From: Flavobacterium sp. NRK1 | GTDB lineage: Bacteria; Bacteroidota; Bacteroidia; Flavobacteriales; Flavobacteriaceae | Length of the DNA: 64,000 nucleotides | NCBI RefSeq assembly: GCF_024054175.1 | Contig: NZ_JAMXLA010000001.1 | Location: forward strand, 3,442,140 to 3,506,139 | Reading direction: 5' to 3' | Shown: in pieces, positions 1 to 7,963 of the stretch | Layout: every line of letters begins with the position of its first letter | Position numbering within the stretch: position 1 is the first letter of the stretch | The notes under the pieces: generated by a model | Told to the model about the DNA's origin: nothing | The model's input: only the letters and a program-made list of their open reading frames with translations | Database searches by the model: none | Made by a program: the position numbers and the translations under genes

Positions 1-1755
1 TTAACAGCCACACCACTTGCCAATCATACTATTAACTGGTACACTGTAGCAACAGGAGGTACTGCTGATACTACAGCGCCAACACCCGATACATCTCTAA
101 GTGGCGTTACAGTATATTATGTGTCTCAGCAATCTGCACTTAATTGTGAAAGCGCAAGAGTACCAATTACTGTTACAGTTCACGAAATTCCGGGTATGCC
201 TGCAGTGCCGGTTACAGCGATAGAATATTGTGAAGACACGGTGGCAACACCTCTTGTAGCCAATGCTCTTGCGGGTAATACACTAAACTGGTATACAGTT
301 GCAACAGGCGGAACTGCATCAACAACAGCTCCAACGCCTGATACTTCTGCAGCAGGTGAATTACATTATTATGTAAGTCAGGTTTCTGCATATTCATGTG
401 AAAGCCCAAGAGCAGAAATTGTAGTTACAATTAATGCTTCTGTTGTTCCTCAAACTGATTTTACATTTAATGTAAGCAGTGTTTGTGTTGAAGATACTAA
501 CCCGGTAGTTGTTCCTTCTGCAGGATTTGTAACAGGCGGTGTTTATTCTGCTGGTGCAGGATTAGTTATTAATCCTTCAACCGGAGAAATAAATCTTAAT
601 GCAAGTACTCCGGGAACATACACGGTTACTTATACAGTAGCTCCTAGCCCTGCTGTATGTAACATTGGTCATTCCTCTACTACACAAATAACTATTACGC
701 CGCTTGCACCTGCTGAAACAGGCTTCTCTTATAATGCAATGGTATGTAAGGGTGCAGGAAACCAAACTCCTAATTTTAACGCAGGCTTTACAGCTGGAGG
801 TACATTTACCGCAGATGCGGGGCTAGTTATTGATCCTGCAACAGGAGTTATTGATGTTGCTGCAAGTACTGCAGGTGACTACACAATAACTTATACAGTA
901 GATCAGGATGTTCCAAATTGTATTGCTGGAGGTTCGCATACCGAAACTATAAAAATTAGCGAGGTGTTTACCCCTGTAACTGATTTTGATTATGATAATA
1001 GTTTCTGTTATGGAGCAGCCGATGCAACACCTAACCTTGCGGCAGACTTTACAAGCGGAGGTACATTTAGTGGTACCAACGGGCTTGTAATTGATCCTGC
1101 AACAGGTGTAGTTAATGTTGCTGCAAGTACATCCGGAACGCATACAGTTACTTACACATTTACAGGAGATTCTGTAAACTGTATTGGTAGCGGATCGGAT
1201 AGCTATACATTTACAATTGGAAGCGAATTTAATTTTGGTCTTGAAGGTGAATGTCAGGGCAATGCATTTGTTATTACAGCAACACCTGAAAATGGAAGCT
1301 TTGATGACAATTCTGCTGTAACTTTTGAATGGGCTACAGCAACAGGTGCTTCTGTAGGAACTGACAGGGATGCATTTAATGTATCTGATTATGTGAACAG
1401 TACTCCTGAAGATGATATATTCCCTATGGAATTTGTACTTACCGTTACTATCAATGGATGTGAAACTACCAGATCATATATTGTTGATGGTATAGGATGT
1501 ACAATACAAAAAGGTATATCGCCTAACGGAGATAATATGAACGATAATTTTGATCTTCAGTACATGGGGGTTAAAAAACTATCAATCTTTAACCGTTACG
1601 GACAAGAAGTTTATACTAAAGGAAACTATACTAATGAGTGGCATGGACAAGGCAGCAACGGAGACGAACTGCCTACAGGTACTTATTATTATGTTATTGA
1701 GCGCTCTGCAGGTGGAACTGACACCGGCTGGATATACATTAACAGACAGGAATAG
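1..1755 (+). CDS. Partial secreted Ig-like repeat protein with T9SS gliding-type C-terminal domain
   Basis: The 5' end lies outside the window: the reading frame is open from base 1, so the first ATG/GTG at about 121 is not the start. Two copies of an Ig-like unit containing the motif NWYTVATGGTA lie at the 5' edge (about 252 bases apart). Three further near-identical modules follow, each of about 87 residues with a GxVxNPxTG-like core and a single pair of cysteines. The last 75 residues (from SPNGDNMND to GWIYINRQE) match the gliding-motility-associated C-terminal domain, a type-B sorting signal of the type IX secretion system, so the product should be exported and held at or released from the cell surface. 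The repeats suggest an adhesin-like stalk. No catalytic domain is visible in the part present. The gene ends at a strong hairpin terminator. Confidence 0.85.
   Translation, partial: LTATPLANHTINWYTVATGGTADTTAPTPDTSLSGVTVYYVSQQSALNCESARVPITVTVHEIPGMPAVPVTAIEYCEDTVATPLVANALAGNTLNWYTVATGGTASTTAPTPDTSAAGELHYYVSQVSAYSCESPRAEIVVTINASVVPQTDFTFNVSSVCVEDTNPVVVPSAGFVTGGVYSAGAGLVINPSTGEINLNASTPGTYTVTYTVAPSPAVCNIGHSSTTQITITPLAPAETGFSYNAMVCKGAGNQTPNFNAGFTAGGTFTADAGLVIDPATGVIDVAASTAGDYTITYTVDQDVPNCIAGGSHTETIKISEVFTPVTDFDYDNSFCYGAADATPNLAADFTSGGTFSGTNGLVIDPATGVVNVAASTSGTHTVTYTFTGDSVNCIGSGSDSYTFTIGSEFNFGLEGECQGNAFVITATPENGSFDDNSAVTFEWATATGASVGTDRDAFNVSDYVNSTPEDDIFPMEFVLTVTINGCETTRSYIVDGIGCTIQKGISPNGDNMNDNFDLQYMGVKKLSIFNRYGQEVYTKGNYTNEWHGQGSNGDELPTGTYYYVIERSAGGTDTGWIYINRQE
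460..1220 (+). repeat. Three tandem coding repeats, about 262 bases each
   Basis: Units begin near 460, 724 and 985 (periods of 264 and 261 bases). Each encodes an aromatic-rich start, a cysteine, a TxGGxF/Y turn, GLVI(N/D)P(S/A)TG, AST and a YT(V/I)TYT strand. They are coding repeats in frame, not mobile elements. Confidence 0.8.
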
Positions 1756-1770
1756 TTACTTTAATAAGAT

Positions 1771-1799
1771 AAAAAGGCTGCCCATTGGCAGCCTTTTTT
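1771..1799 (+). terminator. Intrinsic terminator
   Basis: A perfect 12-bp stem (left arm 1771-1782, right arm 1787-1798) with loop CATT carries an A-run on its left and a T-run on its right. It lies 16 bases after the stop of the secreted repeat protein. The symmetric A/T tails would let it work in both directions, but the convergent gene ends about 90 bases away. Confidence 0.85.
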
Positions 1800-1891
1800 G
1801 ATTTATAAAAATTGAATTAGTCTATTTTGATAGGTCATTGGAAAATTTAGAGAATAATTTTATTTATTTAAATATTTTTAAAGAAATAATA

Positions 1892-2575
1892 TTATTCCAG
1901 TAATCCTTCAAGTGTAACATATTCATTATTAATTGCGTAAATAATCAACCCGATCATATTTTTACATTCTGTTTTGCGAAGTAAATTATTTCTGTGCCCT
2001 TCAACAGTCCTTGCACTCAAAAACAGTTTTTCAGCTATCTCTGCCCCGCTATATTGCTGACAAATTAATTTTAAAACTTCTATTTCTCTATTTGTAAGCT
2101 GCTCGTCGAGGAACCTGCTTTTTATTTTTTTCTTAGGTGATATTAAATATTCATGAATTACCTGCAATACTTCATCATTATAATAAAATCCATTAGCGTA
2201 AACCTCATTAATAGTGGCCATTAATTCCTGAGGAGTAGTATTTTTAACCAGATAAGATGCCGCTCCAACATCAATCATATTGGCAATAAATGATTTTGTA
2301 TTATAACTTGTGAGTGCAATTATCCTGACTTCAGGAAATTCTTCATGAATTATTTTTGTAGCTTCTACGCCATTTAAAACAGGCATTTTAAGATCAATAA
2401 TTACAATATCCGGATTTGTATTATTATGCTTATTTTCCCTTAAAAAACAAACAAGCTCTTCACCATTTGACGCTTCAAAAACTATATCAATATTCTTTTT
2501 ACGCTGCAGCAAAAAAGATATTCCTTTCCTGAATAAAACTTCATCATCTGCTAAAGCAATTTTAATATTTTCCAT
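1892..2575 (-). CDS. NarL/FixJ-type response regulator (receiver + LuxR HTH), cassette 1
   Basis: An N-terminal receiver domain shows the acidic pair D10-D11, phosphoacceptor D61 (in VIIDLKMP), T89 and K111. A LuxR-type helix-turn-helix lies at about 160-225 (LTNREIEVLKLICQ, then a SARTVEGHR recognition helix). At 227 residues it has the usual length for NarL/FixJ regulators. It is the last gene of a four-gene leftward cassette (4333 to 1892) and starts 3 bases after the stop of its partner kinase, so the pair should be translationally coupled. It is a paralogue of the regulator at 20358-21032: both have CQQ before the HTH and TxEGHxNNL in the recognition region. DNA targets are unknown. Confidence 0.93.
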   Translation of the reverse strand: MENIKIALADDEVLFRKGISFLLQRKKNIDIVFEASNGEELVCFLRENKHNNTNPDIVIIDLKMPVLNGVEATKIIHEEFPEVRIIALTSYNTKSFIANMIDVGAASYLVKNTTPQELMATINEVYANGFYYNDEVLQVIHEYLISPKKKIKSRFLDEQLTNREIEVLKLICQQYSGAEIAEKLFLSARTVEGHRNNLLRKTECKNMIGLIIYAINNEYVTLEGLLE

Positions 2576-2578
2576 AAG

Positions 2579-3379
2579 CTAAAAATTAAAATTCACATTT
2601 GTGCCTTTATTTATAACAGAATCAATAGTCATTGTACCCTGCAAAAAAATAATCCTGCTTTCTATATTTTTCATTCCAAGCCCTTTCTTTACTTGGGGAC
2701 TTTTTACGTCAAAACCTTTACCATTATCAGAATAATTACAGACTATTTTACCATTCTCTTCTTTAAATGTTAATGATACTGCGGTAGCTTTTCCGTGCCT
2801 TAAGGAATTATTCATAAGTTCCTGTATAATTCTGAAAACATGGAGATGCCTGTTTTTGTCATCATCATTAAATTTAACTTCATTTTCAAAATTTACAGCT
2901 ATAGACTTACTGCTATTGAATTCAAAACATAATTCTTCAAGACCGGCATGCAGACCAAATTTATCAAGAACTGGCGGCAGTAAATCGTGAGCTATCCTCC
3001 TGGAATTATCTAAAGCTTTTGTAACAAGGTTTATTATAGTGACTGTTATATCTGATATTTCTTCCGCATTTAAATCTGGAGTAGTTAATAAATGACTATT
3101 TAGAGATACAATATTCAGTTTAGAGCTTATATCGTCATGCAGATCCTGTGCTATCCTCTTCCGTTCTGTTTCCTGTACTTCTAAAGTTGCATTGATAAGA
3201 TCTTTTTGGTAATCTAATTCGAGTGTTTTTTTCTCTAATTCCTTTTGTATAATCTTCTTTTTAGAAAAGTAAAAGAACAGGAGCAATAAAATACTCATGA
3301 AGAACATTAAAAAAATACCTGCTATTACTATCAGTCCTGTTTCGTTGGTTTTAGATAAAAGGTCTGTTTCCATTCCCAT
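2579..3379 (-). CDS. NarX-type sensor histidine kinase with one transmembrane helix, cassette 1
   Basis: One hydrophobic segment (residues 15-38) is followed by a short coiled coil and a HisKA_3-type dimerisation helix with the phosphoacceptor H81 in RIAQDLHDDISSKL. The HATPase domain has the N-box (QELMNNSLRHGKA), the G1 motif DNGKGFD and GLGMKNIESR. There is no extracellular sensor domain, so the signal probably arrives through the multi-pass membrane protein encoded upstream, whose 3' end overlaps this gene by 49 bases. The ATG two codons in (3373) is an equally good start. The kinase should phosphorylate the adjacent LuxR-type regulator. Confidence 0.9.
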   Translation of the reverse strand: MGMETDLLSKTNETGLIVIAGIFLMFFMSILLLLFFYFSKKKIIQKELEKKTLELDYQKDLINATLEVQETERKRIAQDLHDDISSKLNIVSLNSHLLTTPDLNAEEISDITVTIINLVTKALDNSRRIAHDLLPPVLDKFGLHAGLEELCFEFNSSKSIAVNFENEVKFNDDDKNRHLHVFRIIQELMNNSLRHGKATAVSLTFKEENGKIVCNYSDNGKGFDVKSPQVKKGLGMKNIESRIIFLQGTMTIDSVINKGTNVNFNF

Positions 3380-3978
3380 AAAATTAGTAATTGATAAGCT
3401 ATAAACAATAATGCGTTTATTTTCCAGATGAACATACTGATTTTTACGTTGAATGACACTATTGACGCAGCAGAAACAAAAATTAGCGAGCTACTTATCA
3501 GGTAAATAAATATCCCTACCACGACATAATGAAAAGGTAGTTTTTTAGATATAAGTTCTAATAGATATACAACACTATAAGCTACAAGAGTACAGGTTGT
3601 AATTAATAAACCAAGCGGATTAAAAGTATAATATAAAGCCGGATTATATATATACTGGCCAATAGCCATTATTGTAATTATTATAGAAATGTACTTAACA
3701 GCAGTTTTTATTTTGGAACTTACAGTATCAAATAAGAAATAAAAAAAACAACTCAGGAACACAAACTGAAAGAAAAGATAATAGCTGGACAAAAAATGAT
3801 TATTTATATTTTTTTTTCCAAGCCATATATTTAATGACTGAATACCAAAAATAGCTATTAAATATAATGCAAAACACCTGTAGGCTTTGCCTTGTTTAGC
3901 AAAACCTAACAGGTATATAACTGCATTTAATAATAATATTGAAAGACCTATGTAAGATAAAATTCTTAGTTCAGCCAT
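3331..3978 (-). CDS. Multi-pass membrane protein of sensory cassette 1 (unknown family)
   Basis: The 215 residues are almost entirely hydrophobic, with about seven transmembrane segments (roughly 8-25, 36-53, 66-85, 93-110, 121-142, 150-172 and 182-200) and a short basic C-terminus after WEWK. No enzymatic motif is visible. The gene overlaps the downstream kinase by 49 bases. The same arrangement, with a 55-base overlap, occurs at 21756-22430. The two membrane proteins are only weakly similar, but both end in an aromatic helix with an N and a WK close to the C-terminus. Inference: this protein is the membrane sensor or ligand receptor for the one-TM kinase. Nothing in the sequence identifies the ligand. 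Confidence 0.75.
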   Translation of the reverse strand: MAELRILSYIGLSILLLNAVIYLLGFAKQGKAYRCFALYLIAIFGIQSLNIWLGKKNINNHFLSSYYLFFQFVFLSCFFYFLFDTVSSKIKTAVKYISIIITIMAIGQYIYNPALYYTFNPLGLLITTCTLVAYSVVYLLELISKKLPFHYVVVGIFIYLISSSLIFVSAASIVSFNVKISMFIWKINALLFIAYQLLILWEWKQTFYLKPTKQD

Positions 3979-3988
3979 TTATCATAAT

Positions 3989-4333
3989 TTAGTTTAACGG
4001 ACTTGAAGGATCACATGCATTAGGACATGGCATAGTCATATCATAAACGCTATTATCCCCTACCGACCTGCCCGGAAGCATATCATAGTAAGTATTTGTG
4101 GCTGCATCATATTTTGTACCAACAAACATAAGTTTTTCCACACCGTTATCGTCAACGCCCAGATAGCCTCTTACTGCATCTACCTGTTCAGTTAAAACTT
4201 CCAGCAAATCTACTTTAGGAATAACAAAAGCATGAAGTTCGCGGTGAGCATTATACGTTCCTTCTTCTCCTCTCCATCTTGCTGCATATCTTTCGGCGTC
4301 TTGTAATGGAATTGTGTTTTCTTTTTTACTCAT
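3989..4333 (-). CDS. Small soluble protein of uncharacterised Bacteroidota family, first gene of cassette 1
   Basis: A 114-residue protein without a signal peptide or membrane segment. An N-terminal helix (LQDAERYAARWR) is followed by an AFVIPK strand, then GYLGVDDNG and LMFVGTKYD, and a C-terminal CPNACDPSSPLN tail with two cysteines. I recall similar small proteins with a CPxxC...LN tail in many Bacteroidota, none with a known function. The first gene of the second cassette (22427-23038) has the same helix and an aligned AYPGIHNN / FFLIPSAYD stretch, so the two are distant relatives. It lies 10 bases upstream of the membrane protein. Plausible roles are the sensed molecule, a cytoplasmic adaptor or a regulator of the kinase; the sequence does not decide between them. 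Confidence 0.75.
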   Translation of the reverse strand: MSKKENTIPLQDAERYAARWRGEEGTYNAHRELHAFVIPKVDLLEVLTEQVDAVRGYLGVDDNGVEKLMFVGTKYDAATNTYYDMLPGRSVGDNSVYDMTMPCPNACDPSSPLN

Positions 4334-4435
4334 AATTTTAATATTTAAGGTTTATAGTTGATTTGCTTATTTTACACAAAATGGTCATTCTGATTTTAGG
4401 CGAAATTACATTTTTCAATAAAAATACTTCATCAT

Positions 4436-4443
4436 CAAAGATA
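4436..4443 (-). promoter_or_regulatory. Possible -7 box (TANNTTTG) for sensory cassette 1
   Basis: On the minus strand this reads TATCTTTG, a full match to the Bacteroidota -7 element. It lies about 100 bases upstream of the first cassette gene. The -33 element is poor (a TTTAA stretch), so confidence is low. Confidence 0.35.
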
Positions 4444-4587
4444 AAATAATTATTAAACATTTACTTCCTGACTGTGTTTTCCTACATAATTTATCAACAC
4501 ATTTTAATGTAAATTATTGTAATTGTCTAATATGTTGACAAGAACATATTTAAAACGATTATAAATATTTTAAGTTTTTAATAAAAT

Positions 4588-4626
4588 CAGGTAAAAATAC
4601 GCGGTAAAAAAACAGGTAAATACCCG
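4588..4626 (+). repeat. Three tandem CAGGTAAA-type repeats in a promoter region
   Basis: Units CAGGTAAAAATAC (4588-4600), GCGGTAAAAAAA (4601-4612) and CAGGTAAATACCC (4613-4625) abut each other at 12-13-base spacing, about 145-180 bases upstream of the haem-motif lipoprotein. The spacing, slightly more than one helical turn, is compatible with cooperative binding of a regulator. The same CAGGTAA word occurs in the hairpin after the second cassette (20303-20333). Confidence 0.45.
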
Positions 4627-4768
4627 CTAAAATCACAATTTAACATAAAGTATGTTAGCCTTTTGAATTGGCAGGCTGAATTTATATTACAAATTAAAAG
4701 CGTATTTATTCGGGACAGATCGAAAGTAGGTATATATAAAAACATAAAATCAACTAATATTAAATAAA

Positions 4769-6202
4769 ATGAAAACAACTAATTATTTAAAAAAAGCAGG
4801 CTTTACAGCACTGGCCCTCTCATTTTGCTCGCTAACTATAGTGTCCTGCAAAAAAGATAAAGATGGTGAATCAGAAAAAGGTGATAAAGAAATTGCTGAA
4901 ATAAAACCTCAGGACTTTCCTTCTGATTTAGGAATTGAAGGATTTAATTTTCCGGAAGATTCTACAACTATTTATACATGGCTTAATAAACAGGATACAG
5001 TTAGTATTACAAAACATGCCTGGGGTATCTGGGCTGGTTTAACTGCTAAAACAGGTCAGATGTATGGAGAGGATTCTCTATATGTTTTTGAAACATGGCT
5101 GGGTGTTAAAGAACTGGCTGATCTGTCTGCTGCAGGTAAAAAAGATGGGGGCTGTACTCCTATAAAAAAAGAAAGAACACAGTTAAACATTCCAAGACAG
5201 TTTATACATGCACAATTTCTTAAAGATAAAGATTCTGTAAAAGCAGAACTTACATCTGATGTATTTGAAACTGTTTCATACAACCCTCAGGCAGCCTGCC
5301 ATGCCACCAAAAATTTAATTTTTAATCAGTCAGAACTGGATAAATATAAAGTGAAAGAGGGTATAGGAACAATACCGGGTTTCCCAGCCGATGCTATAAC
5401 TACAAAACCAACTTATTATGCCGGAAAACCTGATGAAAATGGACTTATAAGGGTACCTGTATGGCCCGGAACACCAAACCCGGCAAAAGTGTTCGGTTAC
5501 AAAATGTGGAATACTTATGTATATGCTGATACAAAAAACAGACAGCCAAAAAATAAAGTATTAGTTCCGGTAACTTCAAAAACTCCTACTAAAGAAGAAA
5601 TAGAAAAAGCAACCTGTAACGTAAGCGACTTTATTAATTATAAACTGGATAATAAAGCCGCTGTATATCTAAATCTGCATGAAGATAAAGGCAGTACAAA
5701 TTTTAAAGCCGGAGATATAGTGTTGCTGGTAGCTATGCACGTAGGTACTAAAGAAATAAGCAACTGGACATGGCAGACTTATTTTTGGAGTTCAAACCAA
5801 AATGCACCATTATTTCCAAGTTCATCTTTTGAAGCAGGTTTAATGCCGGCACAGGTAAAAGGTGCTGCAAAGCACTATGCAGTATCTTCTGCTTATGCAA
5901 TGGTATGGCCTAACCAGCCAATTAATGGTGGTACAAATACTAATGTAAAACCGATTATTGCCTTTAATCCATATTTGGAGGCAGGTCTTACGGGAGTAAA
6001 CCTTCCAAACAAACTTAATCCTTCATACAAATATGGTGTACAAACCAACTGTATGGCATGTCATGCAGTGGCTACAGCACAAGGAAATATTAGTTATACC
6101 ACAGACCAATATATAAGCATGGACGACAAAACTTTATTTACCAACCAGGTACAGCTTGACTTTGCATGGTCTATTCAGGGAAATATAAATCCTAAAAAAT
6201 AA
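4769..6202 (+). CDS. Outer-membrane or periplasmic lipoprotein with one c-type haem motif
   Basis: The N-terminus is a lipoprotein signal with lipobox IVSC and lipidated C27, followed by a charged [14 protein letters not shown] spacer. The 477-residue mature protein is rich in Trp, Tyr and Asn. Its single CxxCH motif (C428-H432, in NCMACH) near the C-terminus would covalently bind one haem c. The axial sixth ligand cannot be assigned. It resembles a group of large proteins with a lone NCM(A/S)CH motif found in several phyla whose role is unknown. Possible roles are periplasmic electron transfer or a haem-dependent enzyme. It is transcribed alone, away from the sensory cassette, and ends at a hairpin terminator; co-regulation by that cassette is only an inference from position. 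Confidence 0.75.
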   Translation: MKTTNYLKKAGFTALALSFCSLTIVSCKKDKDGESEKGDKEIAEIKPQDFPSDLGIEGFNFPEDSTTIYTWLNKQDTVSITKHAWGIWAGLTAKTGQMYGEDSLYVFETWLGVKELADLSAAGKKDGGCTPIKKERTQLNIPRQFIHAQFLKDKDSVKAELTSDVFETVSYNPQAACHATKNLIFNQSELDKYKVKEGIGTIPGFPADAITTKPTYYAGKPDENGLIRVPVWPGTPNPAKVFGYKMWNTYVYADTKNRQPKNKVLVPVTSKTPTKEEIEKATCNVSDFINYKLDNKAAVYLNLHEDKGSTNFKAGDIVLLVAMHVGTKEISNWTWQTYFWSSNQNAPLFPSSSFEAGLMPAQVKGAAKHYAVSSAYAMVWPNQPINGGTNTNVKPIIAFNPYLEAGLTGVNLPNKLNPSYKYGVQTNCMACHAVATAQGNISYTTDQYISMDDKTLFTNQVQLDFAWSIQGNINPKK

Positions 6203-6237
6203 AAGTGTAGAAAATATATTTTAACACTCTAAAGAGG

Positions 6238-6263
6238 AAAATCAGGTAAAAACACCTGATTTT
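6238..6263 (+). terminator. Intrinsic terminator
   Basis: A 10-bp stem, AAAATCAGGT (6238-6247) with ACCTGATTTT (6254-6263), and a six-base loop lie 35 bases after the haem-motif lipoprotein. The T-tail is short. Confidence 0.65.
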
Positions 6264-6328
6264 ATCTCTTTTCAAATCTTTAATTTCGTTTTTACAAACA
6301 GACTAATAACCAATAAATATTTACAATT

Positions 6329-6886
6329 ATGGAAGAAATGATCGGTGTTATCAAACTATTTGCTGGCAATTTTGCGCCAAGAGGATTTATGTTATGCCAG
6401 GGACAAATCCTGTCAATATCTCAAAATACAGCTTTATTTGCTATTTTAGGAACTACATATGGCGGAAATGGAGTTTCAACTTTTGCTTTGCCTGATTTGA
6501 GAAGCAGGGTGCCCATGGGTGAAGGACAAGGACCTGGTCTTAGCGATTATGCATTAGGCGAAATGTCAGGCTCTGAAAATACTACTATCCTAACATCAAA
6601 CATGCCGCCACATACCCATATGGAGGCTGGCATAAAAGTTAGTTCAGCAAACGCTACAGAGAGTGTTGCTACACAAGGATCTGCCATAGCTTCACCAGGT
6701 TATTATGAAGGTAGAACTTTTACTCCATCCCTTGGATTTGTTAATGCAACGCCTGATGTACAGTTGTCAACAGGAATGAATCAAACGGGAATAACAGGGT
6801 CAGGTATTCCTATTAATAACCTTCAACCATTCACTACGTTAAATTATATTATTTGTGTAGAGGGTATTTTTCCACCGAGACAATAA
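6329..6886 (+). CDS. Phage tail collar-domain protein (microcystin-dependent protein-like)
   Basis: A 185-residue protein that begins with the family hallmark IGVIKLFAGNFAPRGF and LCQGQILSISQN. LFAILGTTYGGNG and FALPDLRSRVPMG follow, and it ends with NLQPFTTLNYIIC(V/I)EG and a short tail. This is the tail-collar fold known from phage tail fibres and from chromosomal MdpB-like proteins. There is no signal peptide. No other phage genes are nearby, so it is more likely a domesticated single-gene element than part of a prophage. It converges with a methyltransferase-like gene, with only two bases between the stop codons. Confidence 0.85.
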   Translation: MEEMIGVIKLFAGNFAPRGFMLCQGQILSISQNTALFAILGTTYGGNGVSTFALPDLRSRVPMGEGQGPGLSDYALGEMSGSENTTILTSNMPPHTHMEAGIKVSSANATESVATQGSAIASPGYYEGRTFTPSLGFVNATPDVQLSTGMNQTGITGSGIPINNLQPFTTLNYIICVEGIFPPRQ

Positions 6887-6888
6887 GA

Positions 6889-7893
6889 TTATCTAACATT
6901 ATAAATCCATTTAGGCACTTCACTAAAATCATAGGTTAATTGAATATTTTTAAAACCTCTTAAATTATATATTGAAGTAATACAATAAGGATTAGTAATT
7001 AAGGACTCTGCTGTTTTTAATACTATATCTTCAAATATTGTAATTGTAGTAAAAACACATATATCAGGAGAATTAGTGAAATCAAGTGGAAGATTGTAAA
7101 ATTTACTCGTAATACAGGTAGCATTCGTAAGGAAACCTTTAAAAAGATCCTTTTGTATTGTAAACAATCTGTCAACAAATTTACGGTGTTCATAGGGTTG
7201 CAAATTATTGCAGCCCTTTAATGCATCAGGATTATTTTTTAAAAAAGGTTCTTTGGCAAAATAAGTATATGCTAAATCTATATGAATTTCCTGAGGAATT
7301 AGCATAGTGTGGGAAGGCGTTTGTGACATGATATTTTTTACTATTGCCACTTGTGGTTCACTGGTAAGGCCATAATGCATAGTTTCAGTTATCACAAGAT
7401 CTACAATAAAATCAGATGGTATATTGTATGTCGTAGCATCAGCAATAATGAATCTATAACTCAAATTTTCCAAACCAAGTATTGAAATAAGCTTTTTAAG
7501 AAATTTTATAGAAGTATCATTAATATCAAGAAAAATTATGTTAATTTTATTAAATTGAGTTAATAAAGGTAATAATAATGTCGCATAGGGACCAGTACCT
7601 GCATACAGTATATTAACAGGCCTACGGGGAAATAAATTATGGAGTTTTGTAATTGCTTTAAACGTACCTTTAAGGAATAAGGCAGTTCGCATATAATCAT
7701 CTAAGCAATTAGCTGCATGCAAACCCGACAAAGCTACACCTCCTTTAATAGTGATTTGATTATCATCTGATAAATTATATATATTAATTTCATTATAAAA
7801 AGAAGAAAGCAGCTGTGTGCTAAGTATAATGTCGCTTTCTGTTCTTGCTTTAAGAATAGACTTAACAATAGAGTTCAGTTTTTTTATATACAT
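6889..7893 (-). CDS. SAM-dependent methyltransferase-like protein (PRMT-like loop)
   Basis: A Rossmann methyltransferase core is visible in the middle of this 334-residue protein: motif I ILYAGTGPYATLLLP (about residue 93), the acidic end of strand 2 in IIFLDIND, DATTYNIP, and DLVITETMHYGLTSE (about 165-180). The last motif resembles the double-glutamate loop of protein arginine methyltransferases, but the match is partial. The N-terminal 90 residues and C-terminal 130 residues match nothing I know. It could modify a protein or a small molecule. The tail-to-tail pairing with the collar-domain gene may be chance. There is a TATATTTG box 45-52 bases upstream on the minus strand, but no matching -33 element. 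Confidence 0.6.
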   Translation of the reverse strand: MYIKKLNSIVKSILKARTESDIILSTQLLSSFYNEINIYNLSDDNQITIKGGVALSGLHAANCLDDYMRTALFLKGTFKAITKLHNLFPRRPVNILYAGTGPYATLLLPLLTQFNKINIIFLDINDTSIKFLKKLISILGLENLSYRFIIADATTYNIPSDFIVDLVITETMHYGLTSEPQVAIVKNIMSQTPSHTMLIPQEIHIDLAYTYFAKEPFLKNNPDALKGCNNLQPYEHRKFVDRLFTIQKDLFKGFLTNATCITSKFYNLPLDFTNSPDICVFTTITIFEDIVLKTAESLITNPYCITSIYNLRGFKNIQLTYDFSEVPKWIYNVR

Positions 7894-7963
7894 TAATTCT
7901 TTAAATAGTTTTAAGAGAAAACCTACCGAATAATAAACAAATATAAACCAAACGTTAGAAAAA

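Larger units (their letters stand above)
4334..4768. other. Divergent intergenic region (435 bases)
   Basis: A very AT-rich spacer between the leftward sensory cassette and the rightward haem-motif lipoprotein gene. It holds a TATCTTTG (-7-type) box on the minus strand at 4436-4443 and three tandem copies of a (C/G)NGGTAAA unit at 4588-4626. I see no supported gene or RNA hairpin in it. Confidence 0.6.

Noticed and set aside
6329..6886. Prophage remnant
   Set aside because: Only a single collar-domain gene; no integrase, capsid, terminase, lysis genes or attachment repeats nearby.
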